From an uncultured bacterium (lineage in GTDB: Bacteria > Oederibacteriota > PGYV01 > Palsa-1178), in the NCBI GenBank assembly GCA_937889595.1, contig CALAOR010000090.1:86603-150602 (forward strand): a stretch of DNA of 64,000 nucleotides, written 5' to 3'. This document shows positions 1 to 8,243 of this stretch, piece by piece. The notes under the pieces were generated by a model. That model had not been told where the DNA came from, did no database searches, and worked only from the letters and a program-made list of their open reading frames with translations. The first letter of the stretch is position 1; each line of letters begins with the position of its first letter. The translations under genes and the position numbers were made by a program.

Positions 1-257
1 CCATAGTCATGAAAGCCCGCGAATTAAACATGGCGGGCGCGACCGTCACCAGGGGCATCATGGGATACGGCAAGACAAGCAGGATACACTCGGCAAAGGT
101 CCTTGAAATGTCGGGGGATCTGCCCATGGTGATCGAGATCGTGGATATTGAGGACAAACTTGACAATTTCATCCCCTTGCTTGAGAAGATGATGAAGGGC
201 GGCCTTGTCACGATGGAGAAGGCAAAGGTAATACATTATAAACATGAGGTAAGGTAA
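1..257 (+). CDS. DUF190 family protein, 5' end cut by window edge
   Basis: The frame is open from base 3 with no stop before the first visible ATG at 9, so the true start lies outside the window. The visible residues contain the DUF190 hallmark ARELNMAGATVTRGIMGYG followed by an alpha/beta ferredoxin-like domain ending in KVIHYKHEVR. The family has a PII-like fold and is often encoded beside the fluoride channel gene crcB/fluC; that partner would be upstream and cannot be seen. Function is unproven in general. The downstream hydrolase starts 18 bp later on the same strand, so the three genes may be co-transcribed. Confidence 0.8.
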   Translation, partial: IVMKARELNMAGATVTRGIMGYGKTSRIHSAKVLEMSGDLPMVIEIVDIEDKLDNFIPLLEKMMKGGLVTMEKAKVIHYKHEVR

Positions 258-275
258 TTCAAAAAGGAGCCTTGT

Positions 276-1076
276 TTGAAAATAATAGACGTGCATACGC
301 ACTTTTTCCCAGATGAGATAGGCCCTAAAACCATAGAACACCTTAAAGGTCGCGCCAATGAAGAAATCGCTTCATACGGCGACGGTACCTTAAGATCGCT
401 AAAAGAATACATGAAGAGGGACGGGGTAAGCATATCGGTCAATTCGCCTGTAGCCACCAAACCCGCGCAGGTAATACACATTAACCGCAGGATGATAGAA
501 CATAATAAGAATGCCGGCAACGTCATATGTTTCGGCGCAATGCATCCGGATTTCGTTGATATAGGAAATGTCGGGGAGGAACTGGAATTTATAGCAAAAG
601 CCGGCGTTAAAGGCATAAAACTTCATTCTGAATACCAGCAGTTTTATCCCGATGATCCAAAACATTTTAAGATATACGACGCTTGCAGGAAAAACAACCT
701 CATTATTCTTTTTCATGCGGGTCTTGACCTGGCTTTTCCCGGCACGCATTCCACGCCGCAAAGAATGGCTGAAGTGGCGAAGATAACCGGCTTAAAATCA
801 ATTTTTGCGCACATGGGAGGCTACAGGCTGTGGGATGATGTAATGAAATACATAGCGGGAAGGGATGTTTATTTTGATACTGCTTACTGTACGGAAATGG
901 ACGACGAACTTCTCAAAACAATGATCGTAAAACACGGGCCGGAAAAGGTGCTTTTTGGCACTGATTTCCCGTGGGAAAACGCGGCCAATATAAAGGCAAA
1001 ACTTGAAAAACTTCTGCACGGTGATATACAGGAAATGATATACCACAAAAACGCGGAAAAACTCCTGGGGATATGA
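276..1076 (+). CDS. Amidohydrolase-2 family TIM-barrel hydrolase (first of tandem pair)
   Basis: A 266-residue metal-dependent hydrolase of the PF04909 (amidohydrolase_2) type. An N-terminal H-x-H pair (IDVHTHFFP, His7 and His9) begins the metal site. Later barrel ligands are seen in KLHSEY, LFHAG and FAHMGG, and the catalytic Asp is in FGTDFPW near the C-terminus. Start is TTG at 276, chosen because AAGGAG lies just upstream at 264-269. It ends GLLG-like (AEKLLGI) and overlaps the next, clearly homologous gene by 4 bp. Substrate is unknown; relatives include decarboxylases, lactonases and amidases. No adjacent gene fixes the pathway. Confidence 0.8.
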   Translation: MKIIDVHTHFFPDEIGPKTIEHLKGRANEEIASYGDGTLRSLKEYMKRDGVSISVNSPVATKPAQVIHINRRMIEHNKNAGNVICFGAMHPDFVDIGNVGEELEFIAKAGVKGIKLHSEYQQFYPDDPKHFKIYDACRKNNLIILFHAGLDLAFPGTHSTPQRMAEVAKITGLKSIFAHMGGYRLWDDVMKYIAGRDVYFDTAYCTEMDDELLKTMIVKHGPEKVLFGTDFPWENAANIKAKLEKLLHGDIQEMIYHKNAEKLLGI

Positions 1077-1879
1077 TGAATATAATTGACATGCATGCCC
1101 ATTTTTACACCTGCGAGAGGACGGCAGATGACGTAAAGTATCTGCTGGGGGCGGGTCTTATACTTCCCGGGCCCGAAGGCGCCATAGATGGCCTGAAGAA
1201 ATTCATGAAGCAAGACGGTATAAAAATATCCGTAAACGCGCCGTCTGCCCTGTCGCCCAAACAGGCAATTGAAACAAATCGGATGATGATCAAATACAAT
1301 GAAACACAAACAAATGTAATATGCCTCGGAACACTGCATCCCGGCATGGAGGACCCTTCTGAAGAGGCGGCATACATGGCGTCAAAGGGGATAAAAGGCG
1401 TTAAAATGCACCCTCAGGTGCAGGGCTTTTATCCTGATGACGAGGCAATGAAAAAGATATATAAAGCCTGCGATGACGAAGGCCTGTATATCCTTTTACA
1501 TGCGGGCGCGGGTTCCGAGACTGTTTACGATTACGATACCATAAAAGGCACCCCCAAAAGAATAAGTTATGCAGTTGATGAATTTCCGTCGCTAAAGTTT
1601 GTCATAGCGCACTTAGGCGGGCTCAACATGTGGGACGAGGCGAGGAAGTACCTGATAGGAAAGAATATATACCTTGATACGGCCTACTGCACGATAATGC
1701 CCGATGAAGAGGTTAAGAATATAATAAAACTCCACGGCGCGGATAAAGTGCTTTTTGGGTCTGATTTTCCGTGGATAAGGCAGGCTGACATAAAGGCATT
1801 GATAGAAAGATGCGTGCCGGATGAAGGCAAAAGGGAACTGATTTTCCACAAGAACGCGGAAAAACTACTGGGATTGTAA
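1073..1879 (+). CDS. Amidohydrolase-2 family TIM-barrel hydrolase (second of tandem pair)
   Basis: A 268-residue paralogue of the preceding gene, starting at overlapping ATGATG codons (1073/1076). It keeps the metal-binding H-x-H (DMHAHFYT), the His-bearing strands KMHPQV, LLHAG and IAHLGG, and the catalytic Asp in FGSDFPW, so both copies look active. The shared C-terminal block FHKNAEKLLG shows that the pair arose by tandem duplication. The two differ in the 30-residue segment after the first strand and around the LHAG motif, which may mean different substrates or a heteromer. Translation is probably coupled to the upstream gene. Confidence 0.8.
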   Translation: MMNIIDMHAHFYTCERTADDVKYLLGAGLILPGPEGAIDGLKKFMKQDGIKISVNAPSALSPKQAIETNRMMIKYNETQTNVICLGTLHPGMEDPSEEAAYMASKGIKGVKMHPQVQGFYPDDEAMKKIYKACDDEGLYILLHAGAGSETVYDYDTIKGTPKRISYAVDEFPSLKFVIAHLGGLNMWDEARKYLIGKNIYLDTAYCTIMPDEEVKNIIKLHGADKVLFGSDFPWIRQADIKALIERCVPDEGKRELIFHKNAEKLLGL

Positions 1880-1923
1880 GGCGGTTTTTGTATTTTTTAT
1901 TTTAAATCGTGGAGGATTCTACC

Positions 1924-2085
1924 ATGGGCAAAAACAAAGGCTTCATCATGACGAAAAAATCAAAGAGCACAATAAAAACCGTGACTAAAACCGTGACCGT
2001 TCCCGCGCAGCAAAAAGGCGAGGATATTTACGCGTATTATTTGAGGCTGAAAAAATCGGGGTTAAGGCTGCCGAAAAAGCAGTGA
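1924..2085 (+). CDS. Small basic protein, 53 residues, unknown
   Basis: ATG at 1924 is preceded by GGAGG at 1911-1915, an ideal ribosome site, and the frame stays open for 53 codons. The protein begins MGKNKGFIMTKKSKSTIK, has a Thr/Val/Lys stretch (TIKTVTKTVTVP), then an amphipathic helix DIYAYYLRLKKSGLRLPKK. It is strongly basic, with no signal peptide. The first residues (M-x-KN-x-GF) resemble those of the small peptide gene at 47495, which may be chance. It lies between the hydrolase pair and a MITE-like element. I do not recognise a family. Confidence 0.5.
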   Translation: MGKNKGFIMTKKSKSTIKTVTKTVTVPAQQKGEDIYAYYLRLKKSGLRLPKKQ

Positions 2086-2088
2086 AAG

Positions 2089-2301
2089 ATTTAAATACAA
2101 CCACTATTGTGATTTTACAAATAGAACAAATATGTTTATATGTGTTTTTTAGAACTCGTAGAGAGGGGGCTTGTCCCCCTCTAAAATGCTGGCCCCAGTT
2201 ATCCGCCCAGCCCAGATTGAGAAGGGGACGAGCCCCTTCTCTACGAAAATCGTTTTGTTTATAACTATTGTGTTTAGTTACAATAGTGGTTGTATTTAAA
2301 T
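2089..2301. mobile_element. MITE-like element with 22-bp perfect terminal inverted repeats
   Basis: Bases 2089-2110 (ATTTAAATACAACCACTATT...) are the exact reverse complement of 2280-2301. Inside lies a second, imperfect inverted pair, 2156-2182 and 2219-2245, built on (T)CGTAGAGA(G/A)GGGGC and resembling the REP palindromes elsewhere in the window. No gene fits inside. Size (213 bp), terminal repeats and lack of coding fit a non-autonomous element; it could also act as a two-way transcript end between the converging genes at 2085 and 2309. A target duplication is not obvious. Confidence 0.6.
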
Positions 2302-2308
2302 TAAGGCG

Positions 2309-3421
2309 TCAACCGGCGAGCACCCTGAATTTCCTGCAATTATCCACGATGTCTGTGCCTGGGGAAAACAGCCCTCCCCCCATTAAAAATACCGCGTCAT
2401 TTCCGTAGAACTTTTTCATGTAAGGTATCCTGTCAAAGGTCATGCCCCCGCCGGGTCCCGGCAGGGCGGGTTTTAATATGCCGAGTTTTTCCCTGCAGCC
2501 TGAAGCGATATGCGCGCATTGCTCTTCCGAAAAAGAAAACCTTCCGCCAAAATTCGGGAATATAACCGCGTCAGCGCCGCACAAGCGGGTCAACTGGCCG
2601 AAGAAGGCATAGTGCGAAATGCCCGAGTCCGGGCTTACAACGTATGACCCGTGAAAAGCAGGGTGATAAAACAGGGGGAGCCCGATGGAATCGTCTTCCG
2701 CTATCATTCTCATGTTTTCAAACCCGGCAAGACCGGGTGAGATTATCAGGCTTTTCGCGCCGGATGCCTTTGCGAATTTGGCCCGTTTGAAGGTATCCAA
2801 ACCGTCGGCTGTTATATTAGGGGCATAGAGCGTCTTGAACCCTGTTTCCTTATTTGCCTTGTTTACGGCTTTACAGACTGCCTCTATCCTTTTCTCAAAA
2901 GGGGAGAAAGGCTGGTCCGCGAGCCCATGGTCGTCTTTTATGATGTCAATGCCGCCCAGGGCAAATTTGTATGCCAGGCCCGCAAGTTCTTTTACGGACA
3001 GCCCCATGGGTTTTAAGGCCGAGCATAATAAAGGCCTGTCATAAATTCCGGTAAGTTTTCTTATGCCTGATATACCAAAGCGGGGGCCTTTTAGTTTTTT
3101 TAATAATACGGTGGGAGGTAACATGCGTTCAACCCTGATGCCGGGTTTTATGGAAGTGTTGCCGAAGACGACATTGAGGAATTGCGTGAGTTCAACGCCT
3201 GCGGTTTCGTTTGCGTAGCTGATCGTGGCGCTGTATTTTTTGCCGAAGGTCTTTATCGATTCAATCCTGCCGACGATTGAGTCCCTGATGTATTTGTCGG
3301 CGACAAGGTTGTATGGGAATTCAATGGTCTGTTCGACACAGATGTTTTTGGCCTTTTCAGCGGCTTCTTTTTTTGAGCCTGTTAAGGAATAAACCACTGT
3401 AAATCTGTTCTTGGATGGCAT
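2309..3421 (-). CDS. RuBisCO-like protein, form IV
   Basis: A 370-residue RuBisCO large-subunit homologue. Lys137 in ALKPMGLS matches RuBisCO Lys175; Lys162-Asp163-Asp164 in GGIDIIKDDHGLADQPF match the carbamylated Lys201 and Asp202/203, but the Glu204 position is His165. His253/His257 (HPAFHGSY) match the HRAMH strand. The catalytic loop-6 lysine region is replaced (FPNFGGRFSFS). The metal site is therefore altered and CO2 fixation is unlikely; form IV members act as enolases, isomerases or decarboxylases on sugar phosphates. It is last in a minus-strand operon after both transketolase halves. Start ATG at 3421 has GGAG seven bases upstream. Confidence 0.88.
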   Translation of the reverse strand: MPSKNRFTVVYSLTGSKKEAAEKAKNICVEQTIEFPYNLVADKYIRDSIVGRIESIKTFGKKYSATISYANETAGVELTQFLNVVFGNTSIKPGIRVERMLPPTVLLKKLKGPRFGISGIRKLTGIYDRPLLCSALKPMGLSVKELAGLAYKFALGGIDIIKDDHGLADQPFSPFEKRIEAVCKAVNKANKETGFKTLYAPNITADGLDTFKRAKFAKASGAKSLIISPGLAGFENMRMIAEDDSIGLPLFYHPAFHGSYVVSPDSGISHYAFFGQLTRLCGADAVIFPNFGGRFSFSEEQCAHIASGCREKLGILKPALPGPGGGMTFDRIPYMKKFYGNDAVFLMGGGLFSPGTDIVDNCRKFRVLAG

Positions 3422-3479
3422 TGGATTCTCCGTTTGTGTATTTAAAACAATTACACCGCGAAATACAAAACGTTATTGT

Positions 3480-4487
3480 TTAAAGATCTTCCGGCTTGAA
3501 TATGCCGTGCATTACATCCAAAGACACGGATTTAAAATCATCGGCTGTTATGCCGAGTTTTACCCCGGTAACAGACTCCACTTTCGCTGTCAGCGCAAGC
3601 GCGTCAAAGCCGTATTCCCTCATAAGGTATTTTTTGCCTGCACCATGGCCGAATATATCCTGCAGGCCAAGTTTGTATATTTTTTTGCCTGAACCTGCTT
3701 CAGCCATGGCCTCGGATATTATAGTGCCGAGTCCGCCCATGACAGTATGGTTTTCTATGGTTATCACGCCGTACTTTGAAGCGGCAATGGAATCCATGAC
3801 CTGTTTTGCGTTAAACGGTTTTAATGTGGAAACATGATAATGTTCTATGGACAGGCCTTTTGATTTAAGAACTTTTATGGCCTTGATGGCCTCTTCAGTG
3901 CATATGCCTGTTGAAAATATCGTAAAATCGGTCCCACGCGACAACAAACGGCTGACGCCTTTTTTAAACGGTTCATTTTTATCAAATAACCTCGGCACGT
4001 CGCCGCGCAGCATCCTTATATATACCGGCCCGTTAACTTCCATGACAGGGTCAAGTATGGTCTCTATGTCCGTCGCGTCGCCCGGTTCAAATATGGTCAT
4101 GTTGGGCAGGCTGCGAACCAGCGCGATATCGTCCGTGGCCTGATGGGTGGCACCACCCGGTGTTGTGATGCCGGGCAGGAAACCGAACATCTTAACAGGC
4201 AGGTTTGAATACGCGATTGACATTGCCAGCTGGTCAAAAGCCCTGCGGTATATGAATACGGCGAATGTATGTATGAAGGGCACAAACCCTTCGCGCGCGA
4301 GCCCGGCAGCTACGCTTAACATATTCTGTTCGGCTATGCCAGCGGATATGAACCTGGAAGGAAAGTCAAATTCAAACCTGTCAATCTCGGTTGAGTTTGT
4401 AAGGTCGGCGGAGAGAACGAGGACATTCGGCTTGTTCTTTGCCCATTCCGCCAGGTTATGTGTGTGAGGTTTGCTGACTATTTCCAT
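3480..4487 (-). CDS. Transketolase C-terminal subunit (pyrimidine-binding and C domains)
   Basis: A 335-residue half-transketolase. It carries the Pyr domain (AEWAKNKPNVLVLSADLTNS, RFISAGIAEQNMLSVAAGLA with the catalytic Glu of the IAEQ motif that activates TPP) and the C-terminal domain (DFTIFSTGICTEEAIKA, ITIENHTVMGGLG). It pairs with the N-terminal half encoded 7 bp upstream. The C-terminus is longer than usual (ADDFKSVSLDVMHGIFKPEDL). Split transketolases serve the pentose phosphate pathway, but also branched-sugar catabolism; the RuBisCO-like neighbour makes a specialised substrate possible. Known family role is two-carbon ketol transfer. Confidence 0.88.
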   Translation of the reverse strand: MEIVSKPHTHNLAEWAKNKPNVLVLSADLTNSTEIDRFEFDFPSRFISAGIAEQNMLSVAAGLAREGFVPFIHTFAVFIYRRAFDQLAMSIAYSNLPVKMFGFLPGITTPGGATHQATDDIALVRSLPNMTIFEPGDATDIETILDPVMEVNGPVYIRMLRGDVPRLFDKNEPFKKGVSRLLSRGTDFTIFSTGICTEEAIKAIKVLKSKGLSIEHYHVSTLKPFNAKQVMDSIAASKYGVITIENHTVMGGLGTIISEAMAEAGSGKKIYKLGLQDIFGHGAGKKYLMREYGFDALALTAKVESVTGVKLGITADDFKSVSLDVMHGIFKPEDL

Positions 4488-4494
4488 ATCAACC

Positions 4495-5448
4495 TCACAC
4501 TACCCCGGGAATACTCAGCCGGGGCGCATCCATTTTTTTTAGTTCAAGTTCAAATAAGTTCTTTTCCTGTTCGCTTTTTATCCTGACATAATGATACTTT
4601 GGCGCGAATTGCTTTAAAAGGGGGATGCCTTCGTACGGGTTTGAGTATGACAGCACCACTGTCGGCCTTCCGTCAGTCGGCGTCTGCGCGGGAGCGGCAA
4701 GTTCGCTGAAATTATGTCCGTATACTTTATATACCCTTGAATTAAAGGCCTCAAAACGTTTGTCTATTGGTTCTATATTCATGACGTCGATCATTTTGCC
4801 GTCACACTGGTAGCCGTTGACGTCCACGTAAACCATCATGTTGTCGAGTTTCCAGTGGGCCATAAACTGTAAAGCTTCCCAGGTCTGCCCTATCTGGAGT
4901 TCGCCGTCGGACAGGAATACAAATACGCGGCCGGGTTCCTTTTTTAATTTGCGCGCAAGCGCAATACCTGCTGCCTGGCTTAAAGCCTGGCCCAAAGTGC
5001 CGTTGGTGACTTCCATACCGGGCGAGTGCTCGGCGCCTATCATCTCGACGGATGAACCGTCTTTGTTGAAATAATCCAGCCCGCTCTCATCCATCCTGCC
5101 AGTCTCAATAAGACAGGCATATAAAGCCAGGGCGTAGTGGGCGGGGGAGAGGATGAACCTGTCGTAATCCGGGGTATGGGGCCCGTTGAATTCTCCGCCG
5201 GTAAAATAATCCTTATTTAGCGGTCCGGGAACGCCGGGAAACGGCCTGGGGATAATTGGTTTTGTAACGGGGCCAAGGTTCATTATTTTTGTGTATAACG
5301 CGGCTAAAGCCTCGGCAGAAGAACATGCCTGGCTCAAATACCCGCCGCTGTTCTTAAGGGTGTGTATAAGCACCCTTTTCCTGATGCCGTTGGCTGTTTT
5401 TTTAGCCGTTGCCTGCCAGTCTGGGTTTGTCATAAGATTATCAAACAA
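4495..5448 (-). CDS. Transketolase N-terminal subunit (TPP-binding domain)
   Basis: A 317-residue half-transketolase with the thiamine diphosphate domain. The signature is FVFLSDGELQIGQTWEALQFMAHWKLDNM, with Gly-Asp replaced by SDGE, plus MEVTNGTLGQALSQAAGIALA and FILSPAHYALALYA. TTG at 5448 is preferred over ATG at 5433 because AGAGG lies seven bases before the TTG. It is first in the minus-strand operon, followed by the C-terminal half and the RuBisCO-like gene. A divergent promoter region separates it from the ABC operon at 5689. Confidence 0.88.
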   Translation of the reverse strand: MFDNLMTNPDWQATAKKTANGIRKRVLIHTLKNSGGYLSQACSSAEALAALYTKIMNLGPVTKPIIPRPFPGVPGPLNKDYFTGGEFNGPHTPDYDRFILSPAHYALALYACLIETGRMDESGLDYFNKDGSSVEMIGAEHSPGMEVTNGTLGQALSQAAGIALARKLKKEPGRVFVFLSDGELQIGQTWEALQFMAHWKLDNMMVYVDVNGYQCDGKMIDVMNIEPIDKRFEAFNSRVYKVYGHNFSELAAPAQTPTDGRPTVVLSYSNPYEGIPLLKQFAPKYHYVRIKSEQEKNLFELELKKMDAPRLSIPGVV

Positions 5449-5562
5449 TTTAAACCTCTTGGATGCGGCGCCAAAAACGCGCGCTTAAAATATATTTATA
5501 AAACGTAAAAATTTTACATTCTTTCAGGGTTAAAAGCAAGATATATTTGAGGGTTTGATGCT

Positions 5563-5590
5563 TTGATGAAAATAATAGTTGTGTTATAAT
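5563..5590 (+). promoter_or_regulatory. Sigma-70 promoter of the lipoprotein-type ABC operon
   Basis: TTGATG (5563-5568), 16-bp spacer, TATAAT (5585-5590). The predicted start is about 90 bases upstream of the first permease. The minus-strand transketolase operon starts from the same divergent interval, but I see no equally good minus-strand promoter. Confidence 0.55.
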
Positions 5591-5688
5591 ATCAGCCATA
5601 ATACCGGCTATAAAGATTGATTCAGGAGTCAAATGTATTTTTCTATGGACCGCGGATTGTCAATAAAAATGCATAAGGGAGAAAAAAT

Positions 5689-6927
5689 ATGTGGATGTTT
5701 TTAAAGCTTGCTTACGGCAACCTGATCAAGAACCGCAGGACCAGCCTTACGATCCTGCTGGTGGTTTTTATCTGCGTATTCGTCATGGAGTTCGGTGTGG
5801 CGTTTATGGACGGGTTCAAGCAGAAAATCCTTGGCGATTACCTGAACGATACCGGGCATATAAACATTTATGATTCGCGATTTTATAAGGAAATGGATTT
5901 CACCATGAATGAATACAATATAGAACTGAAACCCGGGCTGATTGATTCGCTGAAAAACCAGCCCGGCGTGGCTGCGGTCAAGCCCGAGATCAATTTCGGG
6001 GCGATCGCAAATACTCAGACAAAGAACCTTGACTGCATGGTAACGGCCATAGACGCTGAAAGCGCTGCGAAAAAATACGCCAAACTTGCGGCGTCTGTCA
6101 TCAAGGGAGGGTTTATCACGAAAAAGGACGATATTTTGGTGGGTGTCCGCGGCGCCGCGCTGCTCAACGTCAATGTCGGGGATAAACTTATCATCCTGTC
6201 CGTGGACCAGTTCGGGTCCGTCAATGCCGCGGAAGGGACCATTGCCGGGATATTCAAAACATTTTCCGCGCAAAAAGACGAGCGCAGCGTTATTTGCGCA
6301 CTGCCTTTGGCCCAGAAACTTTTGGGTATGGACAACAGGGTCACAAAGATAACGGTAAATCTCAATGACCCGCTCTCCGCCTCGGGAGCCTCCGCGGCAA
6401 TTGGCAAGATCCTTCCTCCGGGCGCTGTCGCGGTACCATGGCAGACAGGGCAGGCGTTTTTGGTGTCTTACATTAAATTATTGGATGTGTCCGGCCTTTT
6501 TATATGTTTCCTGATAATTTTCGGGGCATCTATGGGAATAATAAATTCATTCCTTATGAATATCATGCACAGGCTGCCGGAATTCGGGGCTCTAAGAGCC
6601 ATGGGGCTTGGAAAATTGCAGATGTTCCTTATGATCATAGCTGAGTCATTTATTCTGGGAGTGACCGGGACCGTGCTTGCGATAATACCCGGGACGGCGC
6701 TTGTGCTTTACGTACAGGCCCACCCGTTTAATTATGAGAGGATGTTTAAAACCATGCAGGGCACTCCTCTGGGCGGCATGGACGCTTCCATGGGCACGGT
6801 ACTTGTGCCGCTTTCAATAGGGGTGGTAATACTCACGGGCATATTGATATCAGTGATTGCGTCTTCCTATCCGGCGTGGATCGCCATATCAAAGAAGCCT
6901 TCCGAGATAATGAGGGTGCTCGAATGA
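5689..6927 (+). CDS. ABC transporter permease, MacB/LolC-like (FtsX domain)
   Basis: A 412-residue inner-membrane protein with the MacB/LolCE plan: one N-terminal membrane helix (TSLTILLVVFICVFVMEF), a large periplasmic MacB-PCD domain (about residues 45-270), then three helices of the FtsX domain (LFICFLIIFGASMGIINSFL; FLMIIAESFILGVTGTV; VVILTGILISVIASSYPA). The motif PEFGALRAMGLGKLQM is the cytoplasmic coupling segment typical of the family. It overlaps the next permease by ATGA. With the LolA-like protein, barrel and LolD-like ATPase downstream it should extract and export a lipophilic cargo rather than import a solute. Confidence 0.85.
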   Translation: MWMFLKLAYGNLIKNRRTSLTILLVVFICVFVMEFGVAFMDGFKQKILGDYLNDTGHINIYDSRFYKEMDFTMNEYNIELKPGLIDSLKNQPGVAAVKPEINFGAIANTQTKNLDCMVTAIDAESAAKKYAKLAASVIKGGFITKKDDILVGVRGAALLNVNVGDKLIILSVDQFGSVNAAEGTIAGIFKTFSAQKDERSVICALPLAQKLLGMDNRVTKITVNLNDPLSASGASAAIGKILPPGAVAVPWQTGQAFLVSYIKLLDVSGLFICFLIIFGASMGIINSFLMNIMHRLPEFGALRAMGLGKLQMFLMIIAESFILGVTGTVLAIIPGTALVLYVQAHPFNYERMFKTMQGTPLGGMDASMGTVLVPLSIGVVILTGILISVIASSYPAWIAISKKPSEIMRVLE

Positions 6928-8171
6928 GAACACAACTGGCCGGGATAGCCTTAAGGAACGTATTTAAAAACAAGCGCAGGTCCATTCTTAATATGATGAC
7001 CTTTGCCGTGAGCGTATTTGTGCTCCTTATGGGTTTGGGTATGGTTAAGGGGCAGTTTAACGCCATATATGAAAGGATAATCGACCTGCGGACCGGGCAT
7101 TTGAAAATATATAATAAGGCTTATCCGGCTGTAAAGAGCACGCTGCCGCTGGATTTGGCCATAGATGATCCAAACGCAGTGGTGCTGGCCATAAAAAATG
7201 TCCCGCATATTAAAGGAGCTTCCCCGCGCCTGATCCACGACGGGCTGATAAGCAACATGAAGAAAAAAACAGGGGTTTTGATTAACGGAGTGGACGAGGC
7301 GGCGGAGAAGAATATTCTGACTGTCTATAATAACATTGAAGGTTCGCCCCTTCCTGTTGACGGCGGGCAGGTGCTTATAGGACGCGCTCTGGCAAAAATA
7401 CTGGATCTAAAGCCGGGGTCTCCAGTGCTTCTTTTTTCACAAACAGTCGGGAACATGAATAATCTTGTGGACGCGGGCGTGTCAGGGGTTTATTCAATAG
7501 GTTTTGATGCCATGGAAAAATCGGAATTGTATGTGCCGCTGGCTTTCGCACAGCGGCTGTGTGATATGGAGAATAAAGCCACGGAAATAATAATCAGGCT
7601 TGACAGGACAAACTCAACGGCAGAAGCGAAAACAGCGGTTGCCGCGATACTTGCCGCCAAATTTCCAGGTCTTACAGTAGTGGACTGGAAAGAGGAAAAC
7701 GCCGATCTTTTTGAGCTTGCAAAGGCAAAGATGTCGAGTATCGGCACATTCGCGGGAATTCTTTTGTTCCTGTCTTTCTTTATAATAGTCAACACCATGA
7801 CCATGAGCGTATTTGAGCGCACTCCCGAGGTAGGTACGCTCCGTGCAATAGGTTTTGACAGGAAAAATGTGCGCGACATGTTCATGATGGAAGGTTTTTT
7901 CCTTTCGATATTCGGGGTGCTTTTGGGATATGTGCTTGCGGCGCCTTTTATATATTATCTGAATGTGCACGGGCTGGTGCTTGACGTGATGAAAGTTGCA
8001 AGCAACAGCAATATGCCTATGACAGATGTCCTGAAAGCGTATAATACACCTTCTGACTGGATCATGTCGGGCCTGGTGTGCATTATAGCGGGTGTCTTGG
8101 GGTCGTACTTTCCGGCTAAGATGGCCTCGGATACGAATATCGTAAAGGCGCTTCAGCGGGGAGTAAGGTAG
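6924..8171 (+). CDS. ABC transporter permease, MacB/LolE-like (FtsX domain)
   Basis: Paralogous partner of the preceding permease, 415 residues. ATG at 6924 overlaps the upstream stop (ATGA); an in-frame upstream start at 6876 would lie inside the previous gene and lacks a ribosome site. The N-terminal helix follows KNKRRSILNMMTFAVSVFVL, then a periplasmic domain, then FtsX helices (FAGILLFLSFFIIVNTMTMS; GFFLSIFGVLLGYVLAAPFI; IMSGLVCIIAGVLGSYFPA) with coupling motif PEVGTLRAIGFDRKNV. The two permeases probably form a heterodimer driven by the ATPase at 10195. Confidence 0.85.
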   Translation: MRTQLAGIALRNVFKNKRRSILNMMTFAVSVFVLLMGLGMVKGQFNAIYERIIDLRTGHLKIYNKAYPAVKSTLPLDLAIDDPNAVVLAIKNVPHIKGASPRLIHDGLISNMKKKTGVLINGVDEAAEKNILTVYNNIEGSPLPVDGGQVLIGRALAKILDLKPGSPVLLFSQTVGNMNNLVDAGVSGVYSIGFDAMEKSELYVPLAFAQRLCDMENKATEIIIRLDRTNSTAEAKTAVAAILAAKFPGLTVVDWKEENADLFELAKAKMSSIGTFAGILLFLSFFIIVNTMTMSVFERTPEVGTLRAIGFDRKNVRDMFMMEGFFLSIFGVLLGYVLAAPFIYYLNVHGLVLDVMKVASNSNMPMTDVLKAYNTPSDWIMSGLVCIIAGVLGSYFPAKMASDTNIVKALQRGVR

Positions 8172-8175
8172 GGCA

Positions 8176-8210
8176 GTTCGGAGTTCGGGATGCCGAATGC
8201 CGAATGCGGA
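8176..8210. repeat. Short 7-bp-unit array, GTTCGGA type
   Basis: Begins five bases after the permease stop. Left arm reads GTTCGGA-GTTCGGG and the right arm ATGCCGA-ATGCCGA-ATGCGGA, which is ATTCGGC in the complementary strand, so the two arms can fold on each other. Same type at 8986, 23843 and 49887. Confidence 0.6.
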
Positions 8211-8243
8211 TTGATAACAAAAGTTATTATAAGGAGAGCGGAC

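Noticed and set aside
2082..2264. A 60-residue ORF across the MITE-like element
   Set aside because: It runs over the inverted repeats, lacks a ribosome site and has no protein-like pattern.
2309..3421. Genuine CO2-fixing RuBisCO
   Set aside because: The Glu204 position is His and the loop-6 lysine region is missing; no phosphoribulokinase gene is nearby.
7614..7970. Minus-strand ORFs inside the ABC permease
   Set aside because: Antisense to conserved membrane-protein codons, His/Lys/Arg-biased, without start signals.
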